A stretch of 64,000 nucleotides of DNA. Origin: Gemmatimonas groenlandica (GTDB lineage Bacteria > Gemmatimonadota > Gemmatimonadetes > Gemmatimonadales > Gemmatimonadaceae). Of this stretch, positions 10,165 to 19,642 are shown one piece after another. The DNA lies in contig NZ_CP053085.1 of the NCBI RefSeq assembly GCF_013004105.1, positions 1,364,001 through 1,428,000 on the forward strand, in the 5' to 3' direction. Both the position numbers and the translations under genes were made by a program. Numbering within the stretch: the first letter of the stretch is position 1; each line of letters begins with the position of its first letter. A model generated the notes under the pieces. It did not search any database, was not told the DNA's origin, and worked only from the letters and a program-made list of their open reading frames with translations.

Positions 10165-11748
10165 ATGGCTGATGTGAAGATGGTGTCGCTCACGATCGAG
10201 GGCCGCCCGGTCACCGTGCCGGACGGCATGTCGATTCTTGAAGCGGCCAAGACCGCCGGCGTGCTCATTCCGCACTATTGCTACCATCCGGGACTCCCGG
10301 TGGCTGGCGTGTGTCGCATGTGCCTCGTCGAAGTCGAAAAGTTTCCGAAGCTGGCGCCGGCGTGCGCCACGTCGGTCGGGGAAGGGCAGGTCGTGCACGT
10401 GCACTCCCCGAAGGCGCTCGAGGCCCGCAAGGGAGTGCTCGAGTTCCTGCTCATCAATCATCCGCTCGACTGTCCGATCTGCGACCAGGCCGGCGAATGC
10501 GAATTGCAGGACTACACGTTTGCCGAAGGACGCGCCGACTCCCGCTACCGTGAGCCGAAGCGTTTCAACCCGGTCGAGGATTTCGGCGGCGATGTGTTAT
10601 ACGTGCAGAATCGCTGCATTCTGTGCACGCGCTGCGTCCGCTTCATGTCGGATGTGGCGCAGGAGCCGGTGCTGAACGTCTCCGAGCGTGGCGATCGCGC
10701 GTTCATCGGCAAGGCTGAAGGGCATGATCTCACGAATCCGTGGGCCGGCAACGTTGTCGATCTCTGCCCCGTCGGGGCGCTGCTCTCGAAGGACTTCCTG
10801 AATCGCGCGCGGGCGTGGGAGCTTGATCGCGCACCCACCGTCTGCACGGGCTGTAGTCAGGGGTGCAACGCCGTCGCGGAGACGCGCGACAACGTGGTGG
10901 TGCGCCTCAAGCCGCGCGCCAATGATCAGGTCAACCAGTATTACATGTGCGAAGTTGGCCGTCAGGGGTATCGCGAGTTCAATCGACGGGATCGCGCCGA
11001 TCAGCCGCTCGTACGTCGCGGGAACGCGCTGGCGATCGCCGAGTGGGACGACGCGATCGCCAGTGCGGCGCGCGCGCTATCGGGACGTCGACTCGTTGTG
11101 CTCGCGTCACCCAATCTTTCGAACGAAGCGTTGTTCCTGTTGGAGCGCATGCTCGTCGCCGTCGATGGTGCCGGGGTGTTTCGCCTTGAGCGTGGCGTCG
11201 AAGCGCCGCTCCCTGGAGCGCCGGATCTCGCGCTGCGGAACGAGCGTGCGGCGAACGCCACCGCGGCTCGCCTGCTCGGGTTCACCGAAACCGAGGCCGT
11301 GGGATCGTCGCTGGGCGACGGTGACGCATTGCTGATCGTCGGTGATCAACTCGACGGGATCGGCTCGGCAGACCTCGACCGGGCATCGTCGATCGTGTAC
11401 GTGGGCACGGCACTGCCGGCGTCGCTCGAAGCGCGCGCGGTGGTCGTGTTGCCCATAACGAACATCGTGGAAGAAGAGGGCACGCTGACGAACCTGCGGG
11501 GACGCGTCCAGCGCTTCCTGCAGGCCAAGGCCGCACCCGGTGTGGCGCGTCCCACGTGGTACGTGCTCGCTGACCTGCTTGCCGCGGTCGGTGGCGACGG
11601 ACGCTTCTTTATGCCGGCCGAGGTGTTCGCGGCCCTTGCTGCCACACATGCGTCATTCGCCGGATTGGACTATGAGGCCCTCGGACTTCGCGGACTCCCC
11701 CTGGTCGAGTCGGGCACGCCGGCCGACACCGCCGAGGTGACGGCGTGA
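10165..11748 (+). CDS. nuoG: NADH-quinone oxidoreductase subunit G (short form)
   Basis: Large iron-sulfur subunit, 527 aa, clearly shorter than the roughly 780-910 aa of Thermus or E. coli proteins. Cluster ligands in order: [2Fe-2S] C39, C50, C53, C67; the His/Cys N5-type set H99, C103, C106, C112; N4 set C151, C154, C157, C201; and C227-x2-C230-x3-C234-x27-C262, exactly the spacing of the extra N7 cluster. The shortening therefore falls in the C-terminal molybdopterin-oxidoreductase-like domain, of which only about 260 residues remain, ending in the conserved TNIVEEEGTLTNLRGRVQ region. No frameshift is visible: the stop overlaps the nuoH start, so this looks like a native compact form. Confidence 0.92.
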   Translation: MADVKMVSLTIEGRPVTVPDGMSILEAAKTAGVLIPHYCYHPGLPVAGVCRMCLVEVEKFPKLAPACATSVGEGQVVHVHSPKALEARKGVLEFLLINHPLDCPICDQAGECELQDYTFAEGRADSRYREPKRFNPVEDFGGDVLYVQNRCILCTRCVRFMSDVAQEPVLNVSERGDRAFIGKAEGHDLTNPWAGNVVDLCPVGALLSKDFLNRARAWELDRAPTVCTGCSQGCNAVAETRDNVVVRLKPRANDQVNQYYMCEVGRQGYREFNRRDRADQPLVRRGNALAIAEWDDAIASAARALSGRRLVVLASPNLSNEALFLLERMLVAVDGAGVFRLERGVEAPLPGAPDLALRNERAANATAARLLGFTETEAVGSSLGDGDALLIVGDQLDGIGSADLDRASSIVYVGTALPASLEARAVVVLPITNIVEEEGTLTNLRGRVQRFLQAKAAPGVARPTWYVLADLLAAVGGDGRFFMPAEVFAALAATHASFAGLDYEALGLRGLPLVESGTPADTAEVTA

Positions 11749-13133
11749 TCAGTCCTTCGCTCGTGCCGTTGCTCGATGTCGTGAGCTGGTTTCCGACGGC
11801 CGATCCGCAGCAGCAGCCGAAGGCGATCGGCACGTATGTACTCGCCAGCGCCATCAAGATCGTCGTGGTGTTCGGACTGTACATGCTTGGCGTAGCGCTG
11901 TTGACGCTCGCTGAGCGTAAGCTCGCGGCGTGGTTTCAGGATCGGCGTGGTCCGAACCGGGCAGGGCCAGGCGGCATCCTGCAGCCCGTCGCTGACGGCA
12001 TCAAGAATTTCATGAAGGAAGAAACGAACCCGGCCGCTGCCGATCGCTGGCTCTTTCTCATTGCGCCCGCGCTGGCCTTCATTCCTGCGATGCTCACATG
12101 GGCGGTGCTGCCGATCGCCTCCTCGCTGCCGACGCCGTGGGGGCTCATCGATATGGCCGTCGCTCCGCTGCCCGTCGGATTTCTTTTCACGCTCGCCATC
12201 TCGTCGCTTGGCGTGTACGGCATCGTGCTCGCCGGCTGGTCGTCGAACAACAAGTACGCGCTGCTAGGCGGACTGCGCTCGAGCGCGCAGATGATTTCGT
12301 ACGAAATCGCGATGGGCATGTCGACGATCCCGGTCATCCTGCTCGCCGGCAACGTGTCGCTCACCACCATCGTGCAGCAGCAGTCGCACATGGGCTGGAA
12401 CGTGCTGTCACTCACCGTGGCGTGGTTCACGTTTCTGGTGGCGGCGTTCGCCGAGACGAACCGCTTGCCGTTCGACTTGCCGGAAGCGGAGTCCGAGTTG
12501 GTGGCCGGATACCATACCGAGTACAGCGGCATGAAGTTTTCGATGTTCTTCATCGCCGAGTATGCGAACATGGCGACCGTGAGCGGTCTCACAGCCACGT
12601 TGTTCTTCGGTGGCTGGGACATCCCGTTTACCCAGTGGGACAATGTCGGCGCCTACAGCGCGCTGAAGACGCTGGCTACCATGTCGATGTTCGCGATTAA
12701 GACCGGTTTCTTCCTGTTCGTCTTCATGTGGGTGCGCTGGACGGTCCCGCGCTTCCGCTACGATCAGCTCATGTCGCTCGGCTGGAGTGTGATGCTGCCG
12801 ATCGCCCTGGGTTACATCGTGGTGATCGCGGCCGCCACGTTGGGCCTCGATATGCTCGGCGTCGCTCGCGGACCGATGTTCTCGCTGGCGCTGCTCGGCA
12901 TGAACATCGTGATCATCGCCGTACTGCTCGCCTGGCTCGATAAGGGCAAGTTGATCAGTCCGTCGAGCGCGCGCGTTGGTCCGACCGATCTCGAGCGATT
13001 GCGCGCGCGTGGGCTCGATCTGTCGCGTCGCCAGCTCGCTTCGCAGCGAGCGCCGGTGAGCGCGCCCGCGTTGTCGGCGTCGCTGACGGCGCTGCCCGTT
13101 GCAACCACGTTGATCGCTGAAGGAGGCGACTGA
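11745..13133 (+). CDS. nuoH: NADH-quinone oxidoreductase subunit H
   Basis: Membrane subunit that closes the quinone chamber, 462 aa, longer than the usual 320-430 aa. Conserved elements: AERKLAAWFQDRRGPNRAGP, PFDLPEAESELVAGYHTEYSG, and the final RWTVPRFRYDQLM. About eight to nine membrane helices are visible. The excess length is an N-terminal segment of about 35 residues and a C-terminal tail of about 70 polar residues (after LDKGKLISPSSARVG) without helices. An AGGAGG Shine-Dalgarno for the next gene (13121-13126) lies inside its last codons. It overlaps nuoG (GTGA) and nuoI (TGATG). Confidence 0.94.
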   Translation: MISPSLVPLLDVVSWFPTADPQQQPKAIGTYVLASAIKIVVVFGLYMLGVALLTLAERKLAAWFQDRRGPNRAGPGGILQPVADGIKNFMKEETNPAAADRWLFLIAPALAFIPAMLTWAVLPIASSLPTPWGLIDMAVAPLPVGFLFTLAISSLGVYGIVLAGWSSNNKYALLGGLRSSAQMISYEIAMGMSTIPVILLAGNVSLTTIVQQQSHMGWNVLSLTVAWFTFLVAAFAETNRLPFDLPEAESELVAGYHTEYSGMKFSMFFIAEYANMATVSGLTATLFFGGWDIPFTQWDNVGAYSALKTLATMSMFAIKTGFFLFVFMWVRWTVPRFRYDQLMSLGWSVMLPIALGYIVVIAAATLGLDMLGVARGPMFSLALLGMNIVIIAVLLAWLDKGKLISPSSARVGPTDLERLRARGLDLSRRQLASQRAPVSAPALSASLTALPVATTLIAEGGD

Positions 13134-13630
13134 TGGCCATTGGTGTGAAGGTCATGAATCGGCCTCTTGAGCGCGTGAGTTACGTGCGGGCGACGCTGAA
13201 AGGCATGGCCACCACGCTCAAGCACCTTGTGGATCCCCACAAGGTCACGATGCAGTACCCCGAGACGAAGTGGGATCTGTCGCCGCGCTGGCGCGGCACG
13301 CATCGCATGCTCACCACGGAAGACGGCAAGGCGAAATGCGTCGCCTGTGGCCTGTGCCCCACGGTCTGTCCGGCCAACTGCATCAAGCTCACGCCCGGTG
13401 AGGATGAGCAGGGCAATCGATATCCGCTCGTGTTCGAGATCGATGAGTTCCGCTGCATCTTCTGTGGATTCTGCCAGGAAGTGTGCCCCGAAGAGGCGAT
13501 CCATCTGGGTCGTCACTACGAGAACGCGGAGTTCGATCGCGCGTCGTTCGTGTACGACCTCGAGCGCCTGATGGCGCAGACCCATCCGGTGAGCGAGCTC
13601 TGGGACCCCGCCGATCCGAAGGGCGAATGA
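13133..13630 (+). CDS. nuoI: NADH-quinone oxidoreductase subunit I
   Basis: Ferredoxin-like subunit with clusters N6a and N6b, 165 aa. The two [4Fe-4S] motifs are C69VACGLCPTVC79 and C108IFCGFCQEVC118, each followed by the Pro/Glu residues typical of the family. It has the strongest ribosome-binding site of the operon, AGGAGG at 13121-13126, six bases before the ATG. The stop overlaps nuoJ by four bases (ATGA). Confidence 0.95.
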   Translation: MAIGVKVMNRPLERVSYVRATLKGMATTLKHLVDPHKVTMQYPETKWDLSPRWRGTHRMLTTEDGKAKCVACGLCPTVCPANCIKLTPGEDEQGNRYPLVFEIDEFRCIFCGFCQEVCPEEAIHLGRHYENAEFDRASFVYDLERLMAQTHPVSELWDPADPKGE

Positions 13631-14133
13631 ACGGTTTCTACGAATTTCAGTTTTACCTGTTTTCGCTGCTCGCGATCGCGTCGGCGTTGCTGTTCGTCAC
13701 GCGCAAGAATCCGGTGCCGGCCGCGCTGTGGCTGGTGAACGTGATGTTCGCACTGGCTGGACTGTACGTGATGCTTGATGCGCCGTTCGTCGGCGTGATA
13801 CAGGTGCTCGTCTACGCCGGCGCCATCATGGTCGTGTTCGTTTTCGTGGTCATGCTGCTCAACCTTGGTCGCAGCGGTATCTCCGACATCCGGTCCCTGG
13901 GCTCACGCCTCGGGGCCGGCGCCGTCGGGCTGGCGTTGCTGGCAAATCTGCTGGTTGTTCAGCGGCAGAAGATTCCGCGCGTGGCGCTGGCACCCGAGAT
14001 CGACAACGTCGTGGAGAATGTCGCCGCTTCGCTCTTTACCGATTACCTCGTGGCGTTCGAACTGACCAGTCTCGTATTGCTGGTGGCGGTCGTCGGCGCC
14101 GTCCTCCTCGCCAAGAAGCGGGTGCGACTATGA
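13627..14133 (+). CDS. nuoJ: NADH-quinone oxidoreductase subunit J
   Basis: Membrane subunit with five predicted helices, 168 aa, starting at the ATG that overlaps the nuoI stop. The conserved [21 protein letters not shown] segment (residues about 59-79; helix 3 with its pi-bulge region) is intact. The frame is open 48 codons further upstream, but that part is nuoI in another frame. The stop overlaps nuoK. Confidence 0.92.
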   Translation: MNGFYEFQFYLFSLLAIASALLFVTRKNPVPAALWLVNVMFALAGLYVMLDAPFVGVIQVLVYAGAIMVVFVFVVMLLNLGRSGISDIRSLGSRLGAGAVGLALLANLLVVQRQKIPRVALAPEIDNVVENVAASLFTDYLVAFELTSLVLLVAVVGAVLLAKKRVRL

Positions 14134-14423
14134 TCTCCGAAGCGCTTATCGTGTCGGCGATTCTGTTCGTGATCGGTGTGGTCGGCGTGCTGACCCGCCG
14201 AAACGCGATCATCTTGTTCATGTGCGCCGAGCTGATGCTCAACGCGGTGAACCTCAGCTTCGTGGCGCTCGCCAAGATGCACAACGTGACGGGTCACGTC
14301 TTCGTGGTCATGGTCATGACGATCGCGGCGGCAGAAGCGGCCGTGGGACTGGCGATTCTCATCTCGGTGTACCGGCATTTTGGAACGGTGGATTTGTCCT
14401 CGCTCCGGACACTTCGCGGATGA
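14130..14423 (+). CDS. nuoK: NADH-quinone oxidoreductase subunit K
   Basis: MrpC-like proton-channel subunit, 97 aa, three helices. The two conserved membrane glutamates needed for proton transfer are visible in helix 2 ([12 protein letters not shown]) and helix 3 ([12 protein letters not shown]). It overlaps nuoJ (ATGA) and nuoL (ATGA). Confidence 0.94.
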   Translation: MISEALIVSAILFVIGVVGVLTRRNAIILFMCAELMLNAVNLSFVALAKMHNVTGHVFVVMVMTIAAAEAAVGLAILISVYRHFGTVDLSSLRTLRG

Positions 14424-16447
14424 TCCCGACCATGCTTGGCGCGCTCATCCTGTTGCCGATCCTTGGCTTTCTGGCCAACGGATCGATCGCGTTCTTCGGC
14501 AGGCGGCCGGACGGCGACACGGCGACCAGCGCGCGCCACCCGCTCGTCACCCTGATTGGTCCGGGCGTGATTCTGGCCGCGTTCGGCATCGCCGTCGCGC
14601 TGTTCCTCGACATGCAGCGTGCTCCTGAGCAGGCGCTGCACATCGTGCGCTATGGGCAGTGGATGCCGGTCGGCAATCTGGTGGTCGACTGGAGCCTCCA
14701 GCTTGACCAGCTGTCGATCCTGATGGTGCTGGTGATCACCGGCGTCGGTTCGCTGATCCATCTCTTTTCCATCGGCTACATGCGCGACGATGCGAGCTAC
14801 GCGCGATACTTCGCGTATCTCAATCTGTTTGTGGCCTTCATGCTGGTGCTGGTGCTGGGCGCGAGTTACCCGGTGCTCTTCGTGGGCTGGGAGGGTGTCG
14901 GTCTTGCGTCGTACCTGCTGATCGGATTCTGGTTCAGCGACAAGGCGAATGCCGAAGCGGGCAAGAAGGCGTTCGTGGTGAATCGCGTTGGCGACTTCGG
15001 ATTCCTCGTCGCCATGTTCTTGATCTGGGTCACCACGCAGAAGCTCGACTTCATCGGAGCGCACGCGGCACTTGGTGGCATGGCCGGTACCCCGGTAGTG
15101 CTGGCGATTGCGCTGTTTCTGTTCATCGGCTGCGCGGGGAAGAGTGCGCAGCTGCCGCTGTACATCTGGCTTCCCGACGCCATGGCCGGTCCGACGCCGG
15201 TGTCGGCGCTGATCCACGCCGCCACCATGGTGACCGCCGGTGTGTATCTCGTCGCGCGCGCCGCTCCGATCTTCTCCGGTGCTCCGGAAGCGTCGCTGGT
15301 GATCACGGCCGTTGGCGCGCTCACCGCGCTCTTCGCCGCCACGATCGCGCTGCGTCAGTGGGATATCAAGAAGGTGCTGGCGTACTCCACGGTATCGCAG
15401 CTGGGGTACATGTTCGTCGGTGTGGGCAGCGGTGCGTACACCGCCGGCGTGTTTCATCTCGTCACGCATGCATTCTTCAAGGCGCTGCTGTTTCTCGGCG
15501 CCGGCTCGGTGATTCACGCCATGCACCACGCGTATCACCACACGCATCGCGATGACGACCCGCAGGATCTGCGCAACATGGGTGGCCTGGCCAAGTACAT
15601 GCCAGCGACTGCCGCCGCGATGACCCTCGCCACGCTGGCGATCGCGGGAATTCCACCGCTGGCCGGATTCTTCTCGAAGGACGAGATCCTCGCGTCGGTG
15701 TTCGCGCGCGCGCACGGTAGCCCGCTCGCCAGCGCCTCGTTGCTCGGCATTCCCGGCAGCACCGTGCTGTACCTCGCGTACGGCATCGGTGTGCTGACGG
15801 CGCTGCTCACAGCGGTCTATATGACGCGCATGCTACTGCTCGCCTTCTACGGCAACAGCCGTACGGGAGAGGCGGAGCAGGAGATGCTGCACGAGGCGCC
15901 CGCTATCATGACCGCACCGGTGCTGGTGCTCGGTGCCCTGACGGTGATCGGCGGCTGGCTCAATCTTCCGGCTCTTATCCCGCTCGGCCCGGTCGGCATT
16001 CTTGAACGCTGGCTCGAGCCGGTGACTGGAAGCAGTGCCACCCGGCTGGCGGGTACCGGCCATCTCGACCATCGAACGGAGACGTTGCTGGTCGCGGTGG
16101 CCACCACGGTCGCTGTGGTCGGTATCGCGATTGCGCTACTGCGCTACCGAAAGCCGATCGCCGACAAGGCGCACTCGCCGGTTGATGACAGCCTCCTCGC
16201 GCGTGCGTACCACGTGGATGGATTGGTGGACGCGATCATCGTGCGACCGATTTCCGCATTCGCCAATGTGGTGCTCACGCGAGGCGTGGAAACGGGCGTG
16301 GATCGCACGTTCAGCGCCGGCGGATCGATGTTGTCGCGAACCGCAGCCCTCGTGGGCAGCAAGTTGCAGGATGGAGACGTGGGAAAATACGCCTGGCTGT
16401 TGGCCGCCGGTGCGCTCGCGATTCTGGCTGCCCTCACCCTGAGCTGA
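14420..16447 (+). CDS. nuoL: NADH-quinone oxidoreductase subunit L
   Basis: Distal antiporter-like proton pump, 675 aa, about 16 helices. Key motifs: [18 protein letters not shown] with the conserved helix-5 Glu, the [20 protein letters not shown] stretch (channel Lys/His region), and [17 protein letters not shown]. The C-terminal part includes the amphipathic lateral helix region and a last membrane helix ([14 protein letters not shown]). The start ATG is inside the nuoK stop overlap. Confidence 0.94.
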   Translation: MIPTMLGALILLPILGFLANGSIAFFGRRPDGDTATSARHPLVTLIGPGVILAAFGIAVALFLDMQRAPEQALHIVRYGQWMPVGNLVVDWSLQLDQLSILMVLVITGVGSLIHLFSIGYMRDDASYARYFAYLNLFVAFMLVLVLGASYPVLFVGWEGVGLASYLLIGFWFSDKANAEAGKKAFVVNRVGDFGFLVAMFLIWVTTQKLDFIGAHAALGGMAGTPVVLAIALFLFIGCAGKSAQLPLYIWLPDAMAGPTPVSALIHAATMVTAGVYLVARAAPIFSGAPEASLVITAVGALTALFAATIALRQWDIKKVLAYSTVSQLGYMFVGVGSGAYTAGVFHLVTHAFFKALLFLGAGSVIHAMHHAYHHTHRDDDPQDLRNMGGLAKYMPATAAAMTLATLAIAGIPPLAGFFSKDEILASVFARAHGSPLASASLLGIPGSTVLYLAYGIGVLTALLTAVYMTRMLLLAFYGNSRTGEAEQEMLHEAPAIMTAPVLVLGALTVIGGWLNLPALIPLGPVGILERWLEPVTGSSATRLAGTGHLDHRTETLLVAVATTVAVVGIAIALLRYRKPIADKAHSPVDDSLLARAYHVDGLVDAIIVRPISAFANVVLTRGVETGVDRTFSAGGSMLSRTAALVGSKLQDGDVGKYAWLLAAGALAILAALTLS

Positions 16448-16450
16448 CCG

Positions 16451-18025
16451 ATGCGCGATTTTCTTCTCTCAATCGGCGCCTCGCAGTGGGTGCTGCCGGC
16501 CATGCTGCTCTGGCCCATGGCGGCGGCGTTACTGGTGCGCTTCGGTGGGCGCGACATGTCGCGCAACGAGGACGGCACTGAAGCGCCGAGTGGCGGGCCG
16601 GACGCCCGCACACTCACGCTCGCTGCGCTGTCCATCGAAGCGCTGCTCAGCCTCGTGCTGTGGGCGACCTACGATCCGTCCACGACAGGATGGCAGGCGC
16701 GCGTAGACCTGCCGTGGCTGACCGACATCGGTGCCACCATCAGTCTTGGCGTCGATGGACTCTCGCTGCCCATGGTCGTCATGACGGCGATCGTCCTGCC
16801 GCTCGCGTTGCTCGGGTCGTGGAACAACGTACGCGTGCGCACGCCGGCGTTCGGCGCCCTCGCGCTGTTGCTCACCACAGGACTGATCGGCGTGTTCGTT
16901 ACGCTCGACCTCCTCGCCTTCTATCTCGCGTGGGAGCTGATGTTGATTCCCACGTATTTCCTCATCGGCGTCTGGGGCGCGGCGGGGCAATCGCGTGCCG
17001 GCCTGCGGTATGTGCTGTTCACGCTGGTCGGCTCGCTGCTGATGCTGGTGGCGATACTGGCCCTGTGGACGTTGGGCGGTGGCACGTCGTTCCATATCGA
17101 TCAGCTCATGGGACTCGCGCTCACCCCGCGCGCACAGCTGTGGATGTTCGGCGCGTTCTTCCTCGCATTCGCGGTGAAATCGGCGCTGGTGCCGTTCCAC
17201 ACATGGTTGCCGGATGCGCAAGGTGCTGCGCCGACCTTTGCCGCCGTCACCCTCGGCATCAAAGTCGGCGCCTACGCCATCCTTCGATTTGCCATTCCGC
17301 TCTTTCCCGCCGCCGCCATGGAACCGACGGTGCGTGGAACGATCCTGGTGCTGTCGGTGATCGCGATTGTCTATGGCGCGCTGCTCGCCATGTCGCAGCG
17401 CGACATGAAGCGCATGGTGTCGTACAGCTCGATCAGCCACCTCGGCTTCATCATGCTCGGCTGCTTCGCTCTCACGCAGCAGGCTGTGCAAGGGGCTGTA
17501 CTGAGCATCGTCAATAGCGGTATCTCCACTACGGCGCTCTTCCTGCTGGTCGGCATGCTCGAGGACCGTCGCGGCACCACCGACATGACGGGCTTCGGTG
17601 GAATCGCCCGAGTCGTCCCCATGTTCAGCGTCATGCTGACGCTGGTGATGCTGTCCACCATCGGCTTGCCCGGCACCAACGGATTCGTCGGCGAGTTCCT
17701 CGTGCTGATCGGCACGTACGCGGAGCGCCCGGTACTCGCAGTGATTGCGACCAGCGGCGTGATCTTCGCGGCGGCGTACGGTCTTCGAGCGCTGCAGCGC
17801 GTCCTGTTCGAACGGATCGACACCGCCAAGAATGGAGCGCTGACCGACTTCACCGGCCGCGAGCGCGTGGTGATGGCGGCGTTCGCCATCGCGATCATCT
17901 ACCTCGGCGTGTCGCCGCAGCCGATGCTGCAGCGTATCGAGGGCGCCTCACAGAACATCATCGAGTCGGTGCGCTTCGGTCCGAATGCCGCGACTTCGCT
18001 CCCCAACGTCTCCGTGGTCCGCTGA
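16451..18025 (+). CDS. nuoM: NADH-quinone oxidoreductase subunit M
   Basis: Antiporter-like proton pump, 524 aa, about 14 helices. The helix-5 glutamate sits in FYLAWELMLIPTYFLIGVWG, and the channel motif KSALVPFHTWLPDAQGAAPT and SYSSISHLGFIMLG are intact. Three bases separate it from nuoL; the stop shares one base with the nuoN start (TGATG). Confidence 0.94.
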   Translation: MRDFLLSIGASQWVLPAMLLWPMAAALLVRFGGRDMSRNEDGTEAPSGGPDARTLTLAALSIEALLSLVLWATYDPSTTGWQARVDLPWLTDIGATISLGVDGLSLPMVVMTAIVLPLALLGSWNNVRVRTPAFGALALLLTTGLIGVFVTLDLLAFYLAWELMLIPTYFLIGVWGAAGQSRAGLRYVLFTLVGSLLMLVAILALWTLGGGTSFHIDQLMGLALTPRAQLWMFGAFFLAFAVKSALVPFHTWLPDAQGAAPTFAAVTLGIKVGAYAILRFAIPLFPAAAMEPTVRGTILVLSVIAIVYGALLAMSQRDMKRMVSYSSISHLGFIMLGCFALTQQAVQGAVLSIVNSGISTTALFLLVGMLEDRRGTTDMTGFGGIARVVPMFSVMLTLVMLSTIGLPGTNGFVGEFLVLIGTYAERPVLAVIATSGVIFAAAYGLRALQRVLFERIDTAKNGALTDFTGRERVVMAAFAIAIIYLGVSPQPMLQRIEGASQNIIESVRFGPNAATSLPNVSVVR

Positions 18026-19587
18026 TGGGCGCTACCCTTTCGGCCGGCGCGCTCTTCCGCGCGCTGGCCCCTGAACTTCTGCTCGCCGCCGGCGCGATGG
18101 TCCTGCTGCTGGCGACGGTCTGGAATCCGCAGAGCAACGAGGCGGCCATGGCGGAAGGGGCCGAGAAGACCAGTACACTGACCCGTTTCGGCGTGGTGCT
18201 CTGTCTGCTCGTCGGCCTCGTCGTGATGATCGCGTGGGGAGATGGCGTGAATGGCACGCCCGATCAGCGCATTGCCGGCGACGGCTTCCGCTGGGCGATC
18301 GATCTCGTGATTCTGCTCGGCACGGTGCTATCGCTCATCTTGCTCGACGCCGAGCACCACAGGAGTGCTGCGTTCAGTCCGGAAGTACCCGTACTCATGT
18401 TGCTGGCGGCGACGGGCATGATGGTCCTCGCCGCGGCGCGCGATCTGATGTTCGTGTTCCTCGGCATCGAGTTGATGTCCCTCGCCATCTACGTGCTCGC
18501 CGGAGTGAACCGTCGTAGCGCTCGCGGCGCCGAGGCGGCGGTGAAGTATTTCTTGCTCGGATCGGTGTCCTCCGCATTCCTGCTGTATGGCATCGCGCTG
18601 ATCTACGGGGCAACGGGCAGTACGCGCCTGGTGGACATCGCGCAGTGGGTCTCAACGCAGCAGAGCCTCGGGCCGATGTTCATCGTCGGTATCGGTCTCC
18701 TGCTCGTCGGCTTTGGGTTCAAAGTCGCGGCCGCTCCGTTTCATCTGTGGACGCCCGACGTCTATGACGGCGCGCCGTTGCCGATCACGGCGTTCATGTC
18801 GGCTTGCGTGAAGACCGCGGCCTTCGCCGTCTTCGCACGGGTGATGATCGAAGCGATGCCGGGTGCCGCTGCACGCTGGCACTCCGCGATGTGGTGGCTC
18901 GCGGTGGTGACGATGGTCGCGGGCAACGTGTTCGCACTGTCGCAGAAGAATCTGGTGCGATTGCTCGCGTACTCCAGCGTCGCGCACGCTGGCTACCTCC
19001 TCGTCACGATCGTGGTGGCCTCGACCGCTGGCACGACGGCGCTGGTCTTCTATGCCGTGTCCTACACGTTGGCCACGATGGGTGCCTTCGGCGTGCTGAT
19101 CATCATCAATGCTGGGCGCGACCGGTCGCCCACGCTCGACGATATCGCCGGCCTGTGGTTGGTCCGACCGTGGCTTGCGGTCTCGATGGCGGTGTTCCTG
19201 CTCGCATTCATGGGCATGCCGCTGGTCGGTGGCATGGGCTTCTTCGCCAAGTGGTATCTCCTGCAAGCCGCATTGCAGGCCTCGACGCCGCAGACTATTC
19301 TCGCGGTCATCGTGGTACTCAGCAGTGTTGTCTCGGCGGCGTATTATCTGTCCGTCATCTCGGCGATGTTCATGCGCCCGCGTCCCGAAGGTCAGCCCGT
19401 GCCGTCCACCATTCCGATGGCGCAATCGCTGATCACCATTACCTGTGTGCTGTTGCTCGCGCTCGGCGTCTATCCCACCCCCATGATCGAACTCGCCCGT
19501 CGCGCACTCCCGGGGACCGCCGCGTCCGCCGGCGTGCCGACGACGAACGGCGCACCACGACTGCAGGCTGCGAGCCTCGTCCGTTGA
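18025..19587 (+). CDS. nuoN: NADH-quinone oxidoreductase subunit N
   Basis: Third antiporter-like subunit and last gene of the nuo operon, 520 aa, about 14 helices. Motifs: MFVFLGIELMSLAIYVLAG (membrane Glu), KYFLLGSVSSAFLLYG, KVAAAPFHLWTPDVYDGAP, and LLAYSSVAHAGYLL. The next gene begins 55 bases later; only a weak 5-bp hairpin lies between, so read-through is possible. Confidence 0.94.
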   Translation: MGATLSAGALFRALAPELLLAAGAMVLLLATVWNPQSNEAAMAEGAEKTSTLTRFGVVLCLLVGLVVMIAWGDGVNGTPDQRIAGDGFRWAIDLVILLGTVLSLILLDAEHHRSAAFSPEVPVLMLLAATGMMVLAAARDLMFVFLGIELMSLAIYVLAGVNRRSARGAEAAVKYFLLGSVSSAFLLYGIALIYGATGSTRLVDIAQWVSTQQSLGPMFIVGIGLLLVGFGFKVAAAPFHLWTPDVYDGAPLPITAFMSACVKTAAFAVFARVMIEAMPGAAARWHSAMWWLAVVTMVAGNVFALSQKNLVRLLAYSSVAHAGYLLVTIVVASTAGTTALVFYAVSYTLATMGAFGVLIIINAGRDRSPTLDDIAGLWLVRPWLAVSMAVFLLAFMGMPLVGGMGFFAKWYLLQAALQASTPQTILAVIVVLSSVVSAAYYLSVISAMFMRPRPEGQPVPSTIPMAQSLITITCVLLLALGVYPTPMIELARRALPGTAASAGVPTTNGAPRLQAASLVR

Positions 19588-19642
19588 GTGCCGTCGTTGC
19601 GCACGGCGTGATTTCTTCCCCGACTTTCGTCACTCTACGATA

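Noticed and set aside
14294-15715. 473-codon minus-strand open frame inside nuoL
   Set aside because: Antisense shadow of a conserved membrane subunit; Arg/His/Gln-rich, no motif.
19590-19607. terminator after nuoN
   Set aside because: Stem of only five pairs with a poor T-tract; not enough to call.
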